Source: Bradyrhizobiaceae bacterium
Lineage (GTDB): Bacteria > Pseudomonadota > Alphaproteobacteria > Rhizobiales > Hyphomicrobiaceae
DNA: 16,489 bases
Direction: 5' to 3'
Assembly: GCA_947475855.1 (NCBI GenBank)
Contig: CANJPN010000068.1
Span: 1-16,489, forward strand
Shown here: piece by piece, positions 1 through 6,913 of the stretch
How positions within the stretch are numbered: the first letter of the stretch is position 1
How the letters are laid out: each line of letters opens with the position of its first letter
The notes under the pieces: model-generated
Seen by the model: only the letters and a program-made list of their open reading frames with translations
Told to the model about the DNA's origin: nothing
The model's database searches: none
Translations under genes and position numbers: made by a program

Positions 1-1
1 A

Positions 2-258
2 CTCCGGCCCGCCCTTGCGGGCCGAGGCCGCAACCGCGGCCCGGCGCCAGTGCGCCGCATCAGGGAAAGTGCTCACTCTATCCCACCGCTCCGGCCCGCC
101 CTTGGGGGACGAGGCCGCAACCGCGGCCCGGCGCCAGTGCGCCGCATCAGTGAAAGTGCTCACTCTATCCCACCGCTCCGGCCCGCCCTTGCGGGCCGAG
201 GCCGCAACCGCGGCCCGGCGCCAGTGCGCCGCACTAAGTAACAGTGCGCCGCACCAGG
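2..258. repeat. 87-bp tandem repeat, ~2.7 copies, three hairpins per unit
   Basis: Copies begin at 2, 89 and 176, an exact 87-bp period. The third copy breaks off at 233, and the last 17 bases of the hairpin part recur at 242-258 with one mismatch. In copy 1 three short-loop hairpins follow one another: 5-12/17-24 (8 bp), 26-31/36-41 (6 bp) and 42-47/52-57 (6 bp), each with a 4-base loop. Copy 2 differs from copy 1 at only three positions (105, 109, 151). Two of these break pairs in the first hairpin without compensation. The array lies just past the stop codon of the minus-strand FYDLN-acid gene, so it would be in that transcript's 3' end. No T-run follows on either strand. The array may continue left of the window. 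Because 87 is divisible by 3, long frames stay open through it, but they are not genes. Confidence 0.93.
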
Positions 259-260
259 AA

Positions 261-632
261 CTAAGCCTCTTCTTCGTCCTCGCCAACGCCGCCGATGATG
301 CCGGAAACATCTCCACCGTCTTCTTCTTCCTCCTCGAGGAAGGTCTCGTCTTCTTCGGCGGCCACCGGCTCCTCGGCGCCTTCCACGTCGGCCAGATCCT
401 CCGGCGCGACTTCCGGGGCGTCGCCCGGTGCGAGCGCGCCCGCATCGGCGAATTCCTTGTTCTCGACGGGGCGCTCAGCGACCGCATCGGCCATCAGCGG
501 CGCAGATGCGATGTGATAGTTTGCGCCGCACAGGGGGCACGTGATGGGTTCGCGATTGAGGTCGTAGAACCGCGAGCCGCAACCTGAATTCTGGCAGGTG
601 CGCTTCGTGCCGCGCGCTTGCTTCGTCGACAT
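261..632 (-). CDS. FYDLN-acid family protein (TIGR02300-like), zinc-ribbon head and acidic tail
   Basis: A 123-residue protein of a small family typical of Alphaproteobacteria whose molecular function is unknown. The N-terminal part carries the signature RFYDLNREPITCPLC (about residues 21-35). C13, C18, C32 and C35 form a probable zinc ribbon; the first pair is spaced Cys-x4-Cys, wider than the usual Cys-x2-Cys. From about residue 75 the protein is strongly acidic, with runs of Glu and Asp to the end, so the tail is probably disordered. The ATG at 632 has GAGG about 8 bases upstream on the minus strand. It is divergent from rpmF, with 525 bp between the two starts, and the 87-bp repeat lies directly downstream. 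Family assignment is secure from the motif; function is not known. Confidence 0.92.
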   Translation of the reverse strand: MSTKQARGTKRTCQNSGCGSRFYDLNREPITCPLCGANYHIASAPLMADAVAERPVENKEFADAGALAPGDAPEVAPEDLADVEGAEEPVAAEEDETFLEEEEEDGGDVSGIIGGVGEDEEEA

Positions 633-1157
633 GGATCAAGCCTCGAAGGAAATGGGATCTGTGGATGGCGCGCGGTCTGCCATGCATCATTCCTGTTGTC
701 AAAACCTATCGAGCGCTCGCGCCCGCTGGTGAATACTCGAGCTGCTCGGCCAGCCTGGGGCATCCAGTCGACCGACCCGACTTCCAATGCTCCGTCGGAC
801 ATTTTACCTGTGCCCTGAGCAGAAGCTAAAAACTGCGGAACCACCGTCTAGTCTTTTCCGGGGTTTGCCGTTATAAGGCCGCTGACCTTGGCGGTCCTGG
901 ACGGGACGACCCCTCGGAAAGGCTGATAGCTGGCAGCTTCCGGCTCTGACCAGGGGGCGATTGGCGTTTGCACGGTGTTGGCGGGGTTTTCCGTTTAAGA
1001 TCAACGCGCAGAGTCGTCAAACGGCAGGACTGCAACGAGGACAAAGATACGCTGGCAGTCTCGATGTCGAGGCACGGCAGCGCCGCCACGCCGGGAGCTA
1101 AGGGTTAGCTTGCCGTCGGCGCAGCGTCCAACAGGCTTATAGTTTGGAGATACACCG
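633..1157. other. Non-coding divergent region between FYDLN-acid gene and rpmF
   Basis: These 525 bp hold no convincing protein gene: the short frames here have no recognisable motif. I see no tRNA signature. Two things stand out. A near-duplicate motif occurs at 860-877 and 983-999 (GGGGTTTGCCGTTATAAG versus GGGGTTTTCCGTTTAAG). A 9-bp pairing with a 2-base bulge is possible between 855-863 and 910-920, enclosing a smaller hairpin near 884-896. A TTGACA hexamer on the minus strand (697-702) could be a -35 box for the FYDLN-acid gene, but no good -10 partner is visible. Promoters for both divergent genes must lie here; I could not place them. Confidence 0.6.
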
Positions 1158-1343
1158 ATGGCAGTACCTAGGAAGAAAGTATCGCGCATGAAGCGCGGCA
1201 TGCGCCGCTCGGCCGATGCGCTGAAGGCGCCGACCTACATCGAGGACAGCAAGAGTGGCGAGCGCCGCCGGCCGCACCACCTCGACCCCAAGACCGGCAT
1301 GTACAACGGTCGCCAGATTCTGGAGCCGAAGGCTGACGCCTGA
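1158..1343 (+). CDS. rpmF: 50S ribosomal protein L32
   Basis: A 61-residue basic protein matching bacterial L32, a small protein of the large ribosomal subunit. The start MAVPRKKVSRMKRGMRRS is the family signature, followed by the HHLDPKTGMYNGRQIL segment typical of alphaproteobacterial L32. The zinc-binding cysteines found in some other L32 proteins are absent here, as is usual in this class. The ATG at 1158 is preceded by GGAG at 1145-1148. It stands alone between two non-coding stretches; in many genomes L32 is next to plsX/yceD or mtgA, neither of which is in this window. Confidence 0.97.
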   Translation: MAVPRKKVSRMKRGMRRSADALKAPTYIEDSKSGERRRPHHLDPKTGMYNGRQILEPKADA

Positions 1344-1515
1344 GGCGAGCCCAGGGTGCGTCTAGCGGCGGCAAGGCCATCCGGGGTCCGGTTGGCTGAT
1401 TGTTTCCCGCAAGGCCGTCTTAAGCCCGCCGCTTAGTTGTCCCATCTTCCTGCGAACATTGAAGCCTCGCCGCCCAGACGACGTCCCTGCCGACGTCACA
1501 GCCCGGAGCCACTCC

Positions 1516-1929
1516 ATGTCGTTCAAAGCACTGCCGCTGATCGTGATTTCTTTTATCATGTACAACGCGATCGTGCTTCTCGACCGGGGTGGCGACGCCA
1601 CTGTTTTCCTGGCGCATAAGGTGCTGCCTGTTCCGCTGATGACTGGCTTGCTTTGGCTTACATGGGGCGACCTCATCATTCTGCTCACGATGGGCTTGCT
1701 GTTCATCGAGCTCATGAAGGCCACCTATACCTCGAGCGCCTCGCTGCTCGACCACGGTCTGTCGATGCTGGTGTTCGTCGCCTGCCTCATCGAGTTCCTG
1801 CTCGTGAAGGCAGCCGGTACGTCGGTGTTCTTCTTCATCGTCGTCGCCACGCTGATCGATGTCATGGCCGGCTACACCATTGGAATCCGCGTCGCCCGTC
1901 GCGACCTGTCCATCGGCGGCGAGAACTGA
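1516..1929 (+). CDS. Small four-helix membrane protein, function unknown
   Basis: A 137-residue protein with about four hydrophobic segments (roughly residues 5-22, 40-62, 73-92 and 98-117) and a short basic and acidic C-terminus. I do not recognise a functional family. The frame is open from a TTG at 1459, but ATG 1516 is preferred because GGAG at 1505-1508 sits 7 bases upstream and the protein then begins MSFKALPLIVISF, directly with the first membrane helix. It stops only 4 bases before the dinB start, so the two are probably cotranscribed and perhaps translationally coupled. A role in DNA repair cannot be claimed from this alone. It resembles uncharacterised inner-membrane proteins of Hyphomicrobiales. 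Confidence 0.8.
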   Translation: MSFKALPLIVISFIMYNAIVLLDRGGDATVFLAHKVLPVPLMTGLLWLTWGDLIILLTMGLLFIELMKATYTSSASLLDHGLSMLVFVACLIEFLLVKAAGTSVFFFIVVATLIDVMAGYTIGIRVARRDLSIGGEN

Positions 1930-1933
1930 GTGA

Positions 1934-3124
1934 TTGGCGGAAACGCTTTGCCGCGATTGTACGGAACTGGCCGAGCCTGACGATGGCCCGGCCGGTCCGG
2001 TACTCGCGTGCCCCATATGCGGCTCGACGCGGATCGTTTCCCATCCCGAACTCGAAACACTCGCAATCGCGCACATCGATTGCGACGCGTTCTACGCTTC
2101 CGTCGAAAAGCGCGATAACCCGGCGTTGCGCGACGTTCCCCTGATCGTCGGCGGCACCAGCGGACGCGGCGTCGTCACCACGGCGTGCTACATCGCCCGG
2201 CGCTTCGGCGTCCGCTCCGCGATGCCGATGTTCCAGGCGCAGGAACTCTGCCCACGCGCCACCGTCATCCCGCCCGACATGGCGAAATACCGGCGTGTCA
2301 GCGTCGGCATCCGTGCGATCTTCGAGGCCGCTACCGAGGTCATCGAGCCGGTCTCCCTCGACGAAGCCTACCTCGATCTCAGCCATGACAATCTGCTCGG
2401 CGACGTCCCCGCGGCGCAGGCGCTGGCCTTGATTGCGCGCCGCGTCGAACGTGAGATCGGCATCACCGTGTCGATCGGCTTCTCGGCGAACAAGTTCCTC
2501 GCCAAGCTTGCGTCGGAAATGCTTAAACCACGCGGTTTCTCGATCATCGGCCAGCGCGAGGCGCGCAAAGTGCTGGCACCGATGGCGGTGTCGAAGATCA
2601 ACGGCGTCGGCACGGTGACGGCACGCCGCCTCACCGCGACGGGCCTCGAAACGATCGGCGATTTGCAGCGGTTGAGCGAGGCCGAACTCGTTGCACGCTT
2701 GGGCAAGTTCGGCCGCCGGCTTTCGATGTTCGCGCGAGGGGAGGACGACCGCCCCGTGACGCCGCACCGCGCCGCGAAGTCCATCTCCGCCGAGACGACG
2801 TTCCGTACCAACATGGCCTCTACCGCAGAGCTTGTCGAAGTCGCCCGCCCCTTGTGCGATCGCGTCGCCACCGCTCTCGAGCGGAAGGGCAAAGCCGGCG
2901 GCACCGTCGTCGTAAAGCTCAAGACCGCCGACTTCCGCATCATCACCCGCAACCGCCGCCTGCCCCACCCGACACAACGCGCGTCAGTGCTCCTGACGGC
3001 AGCCCGTCCTCTCATCGAAGCCGAAGCCGACGGCCGCTTCTTCCGCCTCCTCGGCATCGGCGTCGACCACCTCTGCCCCGCCACCGCCGCCGACCCGCCG
3101 ACGCTGTTCGGGGAGGAGGGGTGA
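1934..3124 (+). CDS. dinB: DNA polymerase IV (Y-family translesion polymerase)
   Basis: A 396-residue Y-family polymerase that copies past damaged bases with low fidelity. The palm motifs are present: HIDCDAFYASVE with metal-binding D49, and SLDEAYLDL with D143 and E144. Y54 stands at the steric-gate position that discriminates against ribonucleotides. The helix-hairpin-helix KINGVGTVTARRL is near 216-228, and the little-finger domain fills about 270-380. An extra N-terminal segment of about 43 residues carries C6-x2-C9 and C26-x2-C29, a probable zinc-finger-like module known from rhizobial DinB proteins. The start is TTG at 1934, immediately after an in-frame TGA (1931-1933), so no earlier start is possible; a weak purine-rich GGCGAG lies about 10 bases upstream. 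The C-terminal PPTLF could be a sliding-clamp contact (inference). Confidence 0.95.
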   Translation: MAETLCRDCTELAEPDDGPAGPVLACPICGSTRIVSHPELETLAIAHIDCDAFYASVEKRDNPALRDVPLIVGGTSGRGVVTTACYIARRFGVRSAMPMFQAQELCPRATVIPPDMAKYRRVSVGIRAIFEAATEVIEPVSLDEAYLDLSHDNLLGDVPAAQALALIARRVEREIGITVSIGFSANKFLAKLASEMLKPRGFSIIGQREARKVLAPMAVSKINGVGTVTARRLTATGLETIGDLQRLSEAELVARLGKFGRRLSMFARGEDDRPVTPHRAAKSISAETTFRTNMASTAELVEVARPLCDRVATALERKGKAGGTVVVKLKTADFRIITRNRRLPHPTQRASVLLTAARPLIEAEADGRFFRLLGIGVDHLCPATAADPPTLFGEEG

Positions 3125-3239
3125 TGCAAGAGCAGGCCGTGCAATTGGCCCGGGCTGCTGCGAGTTGCTGTTGGTGAACCTGTCCTCAGTTTGTTGCGCG
3201 ATTGGCAATGCAAGTAGGACCAGACCCGAAGGATCACAA

Positions 3240-3614
3240 ATGAGCGCTGTCTACGTTTATGTCTGTTCGGCCCTCTTGCTTGTTACTGCGCTCGTGCATT
3301 CCGTTCTCGGAGAGTACCGGCTCATCGCGCCGCTGCTGCGTTCTCGCGAGGGTATCCTCGGCATTGAACTGGTGCGGTTTCTCCTGCGCTTTGTTTGGCA
3401 CTTCATGTCAATTCTGTTCGCCGTGATTGCAGTGGCCCTGATTGCAAACCAGCAGGACGCTGGCAGCGGCCGAACTGTTCTTTTGCTGGGTACGGCCATC
3501 GGTGTTGGCGGTGCGGGTATAGTCGATGCGATAGCTACGCGAGGTCGCCACATCGGTTGGCCGCTTCTCGTGTTGATCGGCGTTTTCGTGCTGCTTGGGC
3601 TTTGGGCTCGATAA
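3240..3614 (+). CDS. Small four-helix membrane protein, function unknown
   Basis: A 124-residue hydrophobic protein with about four predicted membrane helices (roughly residues 4-24, 44-67, 77-95 and 102-122) and charged loops such as LLRSREGILGIELVRFLLR. I do not assign a function. The frame extends upstream to 3165, but ATG 3240 is chosen because AAGGA lies about 7 bases upstream and the protein then begins at the first helix. It is separated from dinB by 115 bp without a gene. Its base composition is slightly less GC-rich than that of dinB or ffh by eye. It could be a recently acquired or poorly conserved gene. Confidence 0.72.
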   Translation: MSAVYVYVCSALLLVTALVHSVLGEYRLIAPLLRSREGILGIELVRFLLRFVWHFMSILFAVIAVALIANQQDAGSGRTVLLLGTAIGVGGAGIVDAIATRGRHIGWPLLVLIGVFVLLGLWAR

Positions 3615-4237
3615 TGTTCGGCGACATCAGCCCGGTACGAGAACTTGTTAAGTAAAACGCCGTGTACGAGGCTGGCGGGACCGTCGAAATTCGGGAATTA
3701 CCCGAGGCAGCCTCAGTCCGTTACCCCGTTGCGAGCGTTGTCGGAGGCCGTAGCGGCGTTGGGCTTCCAGGGATCACGGAGCCGGGGACCACGGCTAACG
3801 ACACGAGGCGGCGATGCGGTCCACAAGCGGGTGCGCCGGGACGGCAAGCGCCCACTTTTGGCAGGCGCGCCGTTTTCCGTCCCGGCCGACCGGCCATCAC
3901 GTGTTGACAACCCCACCTCCCTCCCCCATACCTCCGGTCACAGCAGGACCGTTCGACAACGATCCGCCGGGTGGTGCTTTGGGCTGATGCCCGCTGATGC
4001 AACCTGGTCCCCGCTCGCCGGCGAGATTCGCCCGCGGGCGTGTTTTCGTTTGGAACGTTACTCGTTTGGAACGTTAGACTGGGCTTCGACCTACTGGATC
4101 TTCCTTGAGCTTCGACACGCAACCATATCTGCTTCTTCTGCCGAGCCCTGCGAGGCAAACGCGCGAACGCGCGTCGCGCCGTTTGCGCGCCCCCGCGGAG
4201 GCCTCGAGCGAAGCGAGAACCGGCCGCGAGCGATAAA
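3615..4237 (+). other. Long non-coding region upstream of ffh
   Basis: These 623 bp contain no gene I can support. Open frames across it lack a recognisable domain and run into ffh in the wrong frame. No 4.5S SRP RNA core is present, although ffh follows. Two perfect 12-bp GC palindromes lie close together (4014-4025, CTCGCCGGCGAG; 4029-4040, CGCCCGCGGGCG). They are followed by a tandem repeat at 4046-4076. An imperfect hairpin pairs 4155-4161 with 4180-4186. The ffh Shine-Dalgarno is weak (only GCGAG near 4225). Part of it (about 3720-3910) could be a degraded dispersed repeat, but I cannot show that from one copy. Confidence 0.55.
4046..4076 (+). repeat. Tandem 15-bp repeat (16-bp period) upstream of ffh
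   Basis: TCGTTTGGAACGTTA occurs perfectly at 4046-4060 and again at 4062-4076, separated by one base. It lies about 160 bp upstream of the ffh start and just after two GC-rich palindromes. A one-and-a-half-turn period is compatible with a protein-binding direct repeat or with simple slippage. No regulator can be named. Confidence 0.85.
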
Positions 4238-5752
4238 ATGTTCCAGAACCTCTCCGATCGCCTGTCAGGCATATTGTCGAAGCTCACCGGCCGCGGTGCG
4301 CTGACGGATAGCGATGTCGCCGAGGCGATGCGCGAGGTCCGCCGCGCGCTGCTGGAAGCCGACGTGGCGCTCGACGTGGTCCGCAACTTCGTCGACGAGG
4401 TCCGCAAGAAGGCGGTCGGCCAGGAGGTCGTGAAGTCGGTCACGCCCGGGCAGATGGTCGTCAAGATCGTCCACGACGAAATGGTCGCGATGCTGGGCTC
4501 CGATGCCGCCCCCATCGACCTGAATGCGCCGGCACCCTTCGCCATCCTGATGGTCGGCCTGCAGGGCTCCGGTAAGACCACCACGACTGCCAAGATCGCC
4601 TACCGCCTGACCCAGCGCGAGAAGAAGCGCGTTCTGATGGCCTCGCTCGATACCCGCCGCCCGGCAGCCCAGGAGCAGCTCCGCGTGCTCGGCACGCAGA
4701 CGGAAGTCGCCACGCTGCCGATCGTCGCTGGCCAGACGCCGCTCGAGATCGCCCGCCGCGCGATGGACGCTGGCCGCCTCGGCGGCTACGACGTCGTTCT
4801 GCTCGACACGGCCGGCCGCACCACGATCGACGAAGCGCTGATGAACGAAGTGGCCGACGTCAAGCGCGCCACCAATCCGCACGAGACATTGCTCGTCGCC
4901 GACAGCCTCACCGGCCAGGATGCAGTCAACACCGCGAAGGCGTTCGAGGGCCGCGTCGGCATCACCGGCATCGTCTTGACCCGCGCGGACGGCGATGGCC
5001 GCGGCGGTGCCGCGCTTTCCATGCGCGCCGTCACCGGCAAGCCGATCAAGCTGATCGGCACCGGTGAGAAGTGGGACGCGCTGGAAGATTTCCACCCTTC
5101 GCGCATCGCCAACCGCATCCTCGGCATGGGCGATATCGTCAGCCTCGTCGAGAAGGCCGCCGCCAATTTCGACGCCGCCAAGGCCGAAGCGATGGCGGCC
5201 AAGATGAAGAAGGGCGAGTTCGACATGGACGATCTCGCCGACCAATTGAAGCAGGTCCAGAAGATGGGCGGCCTCGGCGGCATCATGGGCATGATGCCCG
5301 GCGTCGCCAAGATGAAGGCGCAGATGGCAGACGCCAACCTCAACGAGAACATGCTGAAGCGCCAGGGCGCGATCATCTCCTCGATGACGAGGCACGAGCG
5401 CCGAAATCCCAAGCTCATCGACGGCAAACGCCGCCGCCGGATTGCGGCTGGTTCCGGCACCAAAGTCGAAGACGTCAACAAGCTCCTCAAGATGCACCGC
5501 CAGATGGCGGATATGATGAAGTCGATGGGCAAGAACCGCGGCCTGATGGGCAAGCTGTTCGGCGGGATGGGTGGCGGCGGTGGGATGCCGCAACCGACCG
5601 AGCAGATCGAGCAACTGAAGAAGGGCCAGATGCCCGGTGGCATGGGCCTGCCGCCCGGCGGTTTGCCGAAGGGTTTGCCGGGCATGCCCGGACTTCCCGG
5701 CGGCGGGATGAAATTTCCAGGTTTCCCGGGGCTCCCGGGGAAGAAGAAGTAG
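4238..5752 (+). CDS. ffh: Signal recognition particle protein Ffh (SRP54 GTPase)
   Basis: A 504-residue SRP GTPase that, with 4.5S RNA, binds signal sequences emerging from the ribosome and delivers them to FtsY at the inner membrane. The N domain is at about 1-95. The G domain carries GLQGSGKT (107-114, nucleotide phosphates), the DTRRPAAQEQL insertion-box region (138-148), DTAGR (190-194) and TRADGDGRGG (248-257). The Met-rich M domain is at about 315-435 and includes the RNA-binding segment around SSMTRHERRNPKLIDGKRR. After that comes a tail of about 65 residues rich in Gly, Pro and Met with GLP/GMP repeats ending GKKK; this makes the protein longer than the roughly 450 residues of E. coli Ffh. 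ATG 4238 fits the family start MFQNLSDRLS, though its ribosome-binding site is weak. Confidence 0.98.
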   Translation: MFQNLSDRLSGILSKLTGRGALTDSDVAEAMREVRRALLEADVALDVVRNFVDEVRKKAVGQEVVKSVTPGQMVVKIVHDEMVAMLGSDAAPIDLNAPAPFAILMVGLQGSGKTTTTAKIAYRLTQREKKRVLMASLDTRRPAAQEQLRVLGTQTEVATLPIVAGQTPLEIARRAMDAGRLGGYDVVLLDTAGRTTIDEALMNEVADVKRATNPHETLLVADSLTGQDAVNTAKAFEGRVGITGIVLTRADGDGRGGAALSMRAVTGKPIKLIGTGEKWDALEDFHPSRIANRILGMGDIVSLVEKAAANFDAAKAEAMAAKMKKGEFDMDDLADQLKQVQKMGGLGGIMGMMPGVAKMKAQMADANLNENMLKRQGAIISSMTRHERRNPKLIDGKRRRRIAAGSGTKVEDVNKLLKMHRQMADMMKSMGKNRGLMGKLFGGMGGGGGMPQPTEQIEQLKKGQMPGGMGLPPGGLPKGLPGMPGLPGGGMKFPGFPGLPGKKK

Positions 5753-5758
5753 GTGACG

Positions 5759-5866
5759 TCGTAGGTCGGGTTTGCGCGGCACTGTCGCGCGTAACCCGGC
5801 ATTCCACGGCGATACCAATGAAACCGTCGGGTTGCGCAGTGCAAGCGCTGCTAACCCGACCTACGA
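5759..5866. repeat. BIME-like palindromic repeat pair between ffh and rpsP
   Basis: The outer arms TCGTAGGTCGGGTT (5759-5772) and AACCCGACCTACGA (5853-5866) are a perfect 14-bp inverted repeat. Inside are two smaller palindromes: 5767-5797 (CGGGTT...AACCCG with GCGCG/CGCGC) and 5827-5860 (GTCGGGTT...AACCCGAC). This is the layout of two REP units in opposite orientation. Such elements are often found between genes of one transcript, where they can stop exonucleases or attenuate transcription; that role here is inference. Confidence 0.85.
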
Positions 5867-5893
5867 AGATCGAACGTTGAAAAGGAACTACCC

Positions 5894-6259
5894 ATGTCCG
5901 TGAAGATCAGGCTTTCCCGCGGCGGCACCAAGAAGCGCCCGTACTACTACATCGTGGTCGCCACCGCGTCGGCGCCGCGTGATGGCCGTTACATCGAGCA
6001 GATCGGCACTTTCAACCCGATGCTGCCGAAGGACCACGCAGACCGCCTGAAGCTCGACCTCGACCGCGCCAAGCATTGGCTTTCGGTCGGCGCGCAGCCG
6101 ACGGACCGCGTCGCCCGCTTCCTCGACCAGAACAGCCTGATGAAGCGCGCACCGCGCAACAACCCTCTGAAGGCGTTGCCCGGCAAGAAGCGCCAGGAGC
6201 GCGAGGCAGAAGCCGCCGCCAAGGCAGCCAAAGCCGCCGCCGAAACGCCCGCGGAGTGA
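5894..6259 (+). CDS. rpsP: 30S ribosomal protein S16
   Basis: A 121-residue S16, a small-subunit protein needed for 30S assembly. The start MSVKIRLSRGGTKKRPYYYIVV and the segment RYIEQIGTFNP are diagnostic. About 30 extra residues at the end form an Ala/Lys/Glu-rich tail (AEAAAKAAKAAAETPAE), common in alphaproteobacterial S16. The ATG is preceded by AAAAGGAA at 5880-5887. It follows ffh after a 141-bp gap filled by a palindromic repeat, and precedes rimM, the conserved order ffh-rpsP-rimM. Confidence 0.98.
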   Translation: MSVKIRLSRGGTKKRPYYYIVVATASAPRDGRYIEQIGTFNPMLPKDHADRLKLDLDRAKHWLSVGAQPTDRVARFLDQNSLMKRAPRNNPLKALPGKKRQEREAEAAAKAAKAAAETPAE

Positions 6260-6293
6260 TGGCTTTTCGTTCCTCGGCATCCGCTCGACGCTT

Positions 6294-6341
6294 CACCTCC
6301 CCCCTTGTGGGGGAGGTGGCGCGTAGCGCCGGAGGGGGGAG
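6294..6341. repeat. REP-like palindromic element between rpsP and rimM
   Basis: CACCTCCCCC (6294-6303) pairs perfectly with GGGGGAGGTG (6309-6318) around a 5-base loop. A second hairpin follows, GGCGC (6318-6322)/GCGCC (6326-6330), and then GGAGGGGGGAG (6331-6341). The architecture is that of a widespread intergenic palindromic repeat of Rhizobiales (recognised from memory of the pattern). The purine tract ends 9 bases before a TTG that is in frame with rimM. Confidence 0.85.
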
Positions 6342-6374
6342 CGTCTCGATTTGGCAAGCGTGTTACGTACGATC

Positions 6375-6896
6375 ATGATCCTCCTCGGTCGCATCGTCGG
6401 CGCGCACGGCATCAAGGGCGAGGTCCTGATCCATTCGTTCGCGGATGAGCCCGGGAACATCGGCTCCTACGGCGCGTTGTCCGACAAGTCGGGCACGCGC
6501 ACGTTCAAACTGCGCGTGCTGCGAATGACGCCGAAAGGCGCCATCGTCGCGCGCATCACCGGCATCGCCGACCGCAACGCCGCAGAAGCTTTGAAGGGTG
6601 TCGAACTCTACGTCGCGAGGGACAAGCTGCCGGAACCCGACGAGGACGAATTCTACTACGCCGATCTCGTCGGCCTTGCAGCCGTCGCTCCGGACGGCGC
6701 ACACATCGGCGAGATCATCGCGGTGCAGAACTACGGCGCCGGCGACCTCATCGAAATCCGCATTACCGGCCGCAAGGAAACGGAGCTCGTCCCGTTCGCT
6801 GACAGGTTCGTGCCGCAGGTCGATCTCAAGTCCCGCAAGGTTGTCGTCGTCATGCCGGTATCGGCTGCCGACGACAAGGAACAGTCCGACCGGTAG
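6375..6896 (+). CDS. rimM: Ribosome maturation factor RimM
   Basis: RimM binds S19 and helps mature the 16S rRNA 3' domain. From ATG 6375 the protein has 173 residues. The N-terminal RimM barrel starts with LLGRIVGAHGIKGEV. The C-terminal PRC-barrel begins around EFYYADLVGL (92-101) and holds the conserved LVPFADRFVPQVD segment. The start is uncertain: the ATG has no clear ribosome-binding site. An in-frame TTG at 6351, which would add 8 residues, lies 9 bases after GGAGGGGGGAG, a tract that belongs to the upstream palindromic repeat. A GTG at 6360 is a third option. The usual next genes trmD and rplS are absent; instead a convergent gene ends 17 bp away. Confidence 0.95.
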   Translation: MILLGRIVGAHGIKGEVLIHSFADEPGNIGSYGALSDKSGTRTFKLRVLRMTPKGAIVARITGIADRNAAEALKGVELYVARDKLPEPDEDEFYYADLVGLAAVAPDGAHIGEIIAVQNYGAGDLIEIRITGRKETELVPFADRFVPQVDLKSRKVVVVMPVSAADDKEQSDR

Positions 6897-6913
6897 ACGC
6901 TTTGAAACCCCGA

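Noticed and set aside
2..258. CRISPR array
   Set aside because: The whole 87-bp unit is repeated including the part between hairpins; there are no unique spacers and no cas genes.
15..587. Long plus-strand frame across the 87-bp repeats
   Set aside because: It stays open because 87 is a multiple of 3 and then runs antisense to the FYDLN-acid gene. The peptide is repeat translation without a domain.
3615..4237. 4.5S SRP RNA next to ffh
   Set aside because: The conserved core (GGTCAGG...GGAAGCAGCC type) is not present on either strand.
3645..4304. 219-codon plus-strand frame before ffh
   Set aside because: It overlaps the ffh start in another frame, has no recognisable motif, and contains the GC palindromes and tandem repeat.
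4265..5818. 517-codon minus-strand frame opposite ffh
   Set aside because: Antisense shadow of ffh. It is His/Ala/Arg/Leu-rich, typical of high-GC codon shadows.
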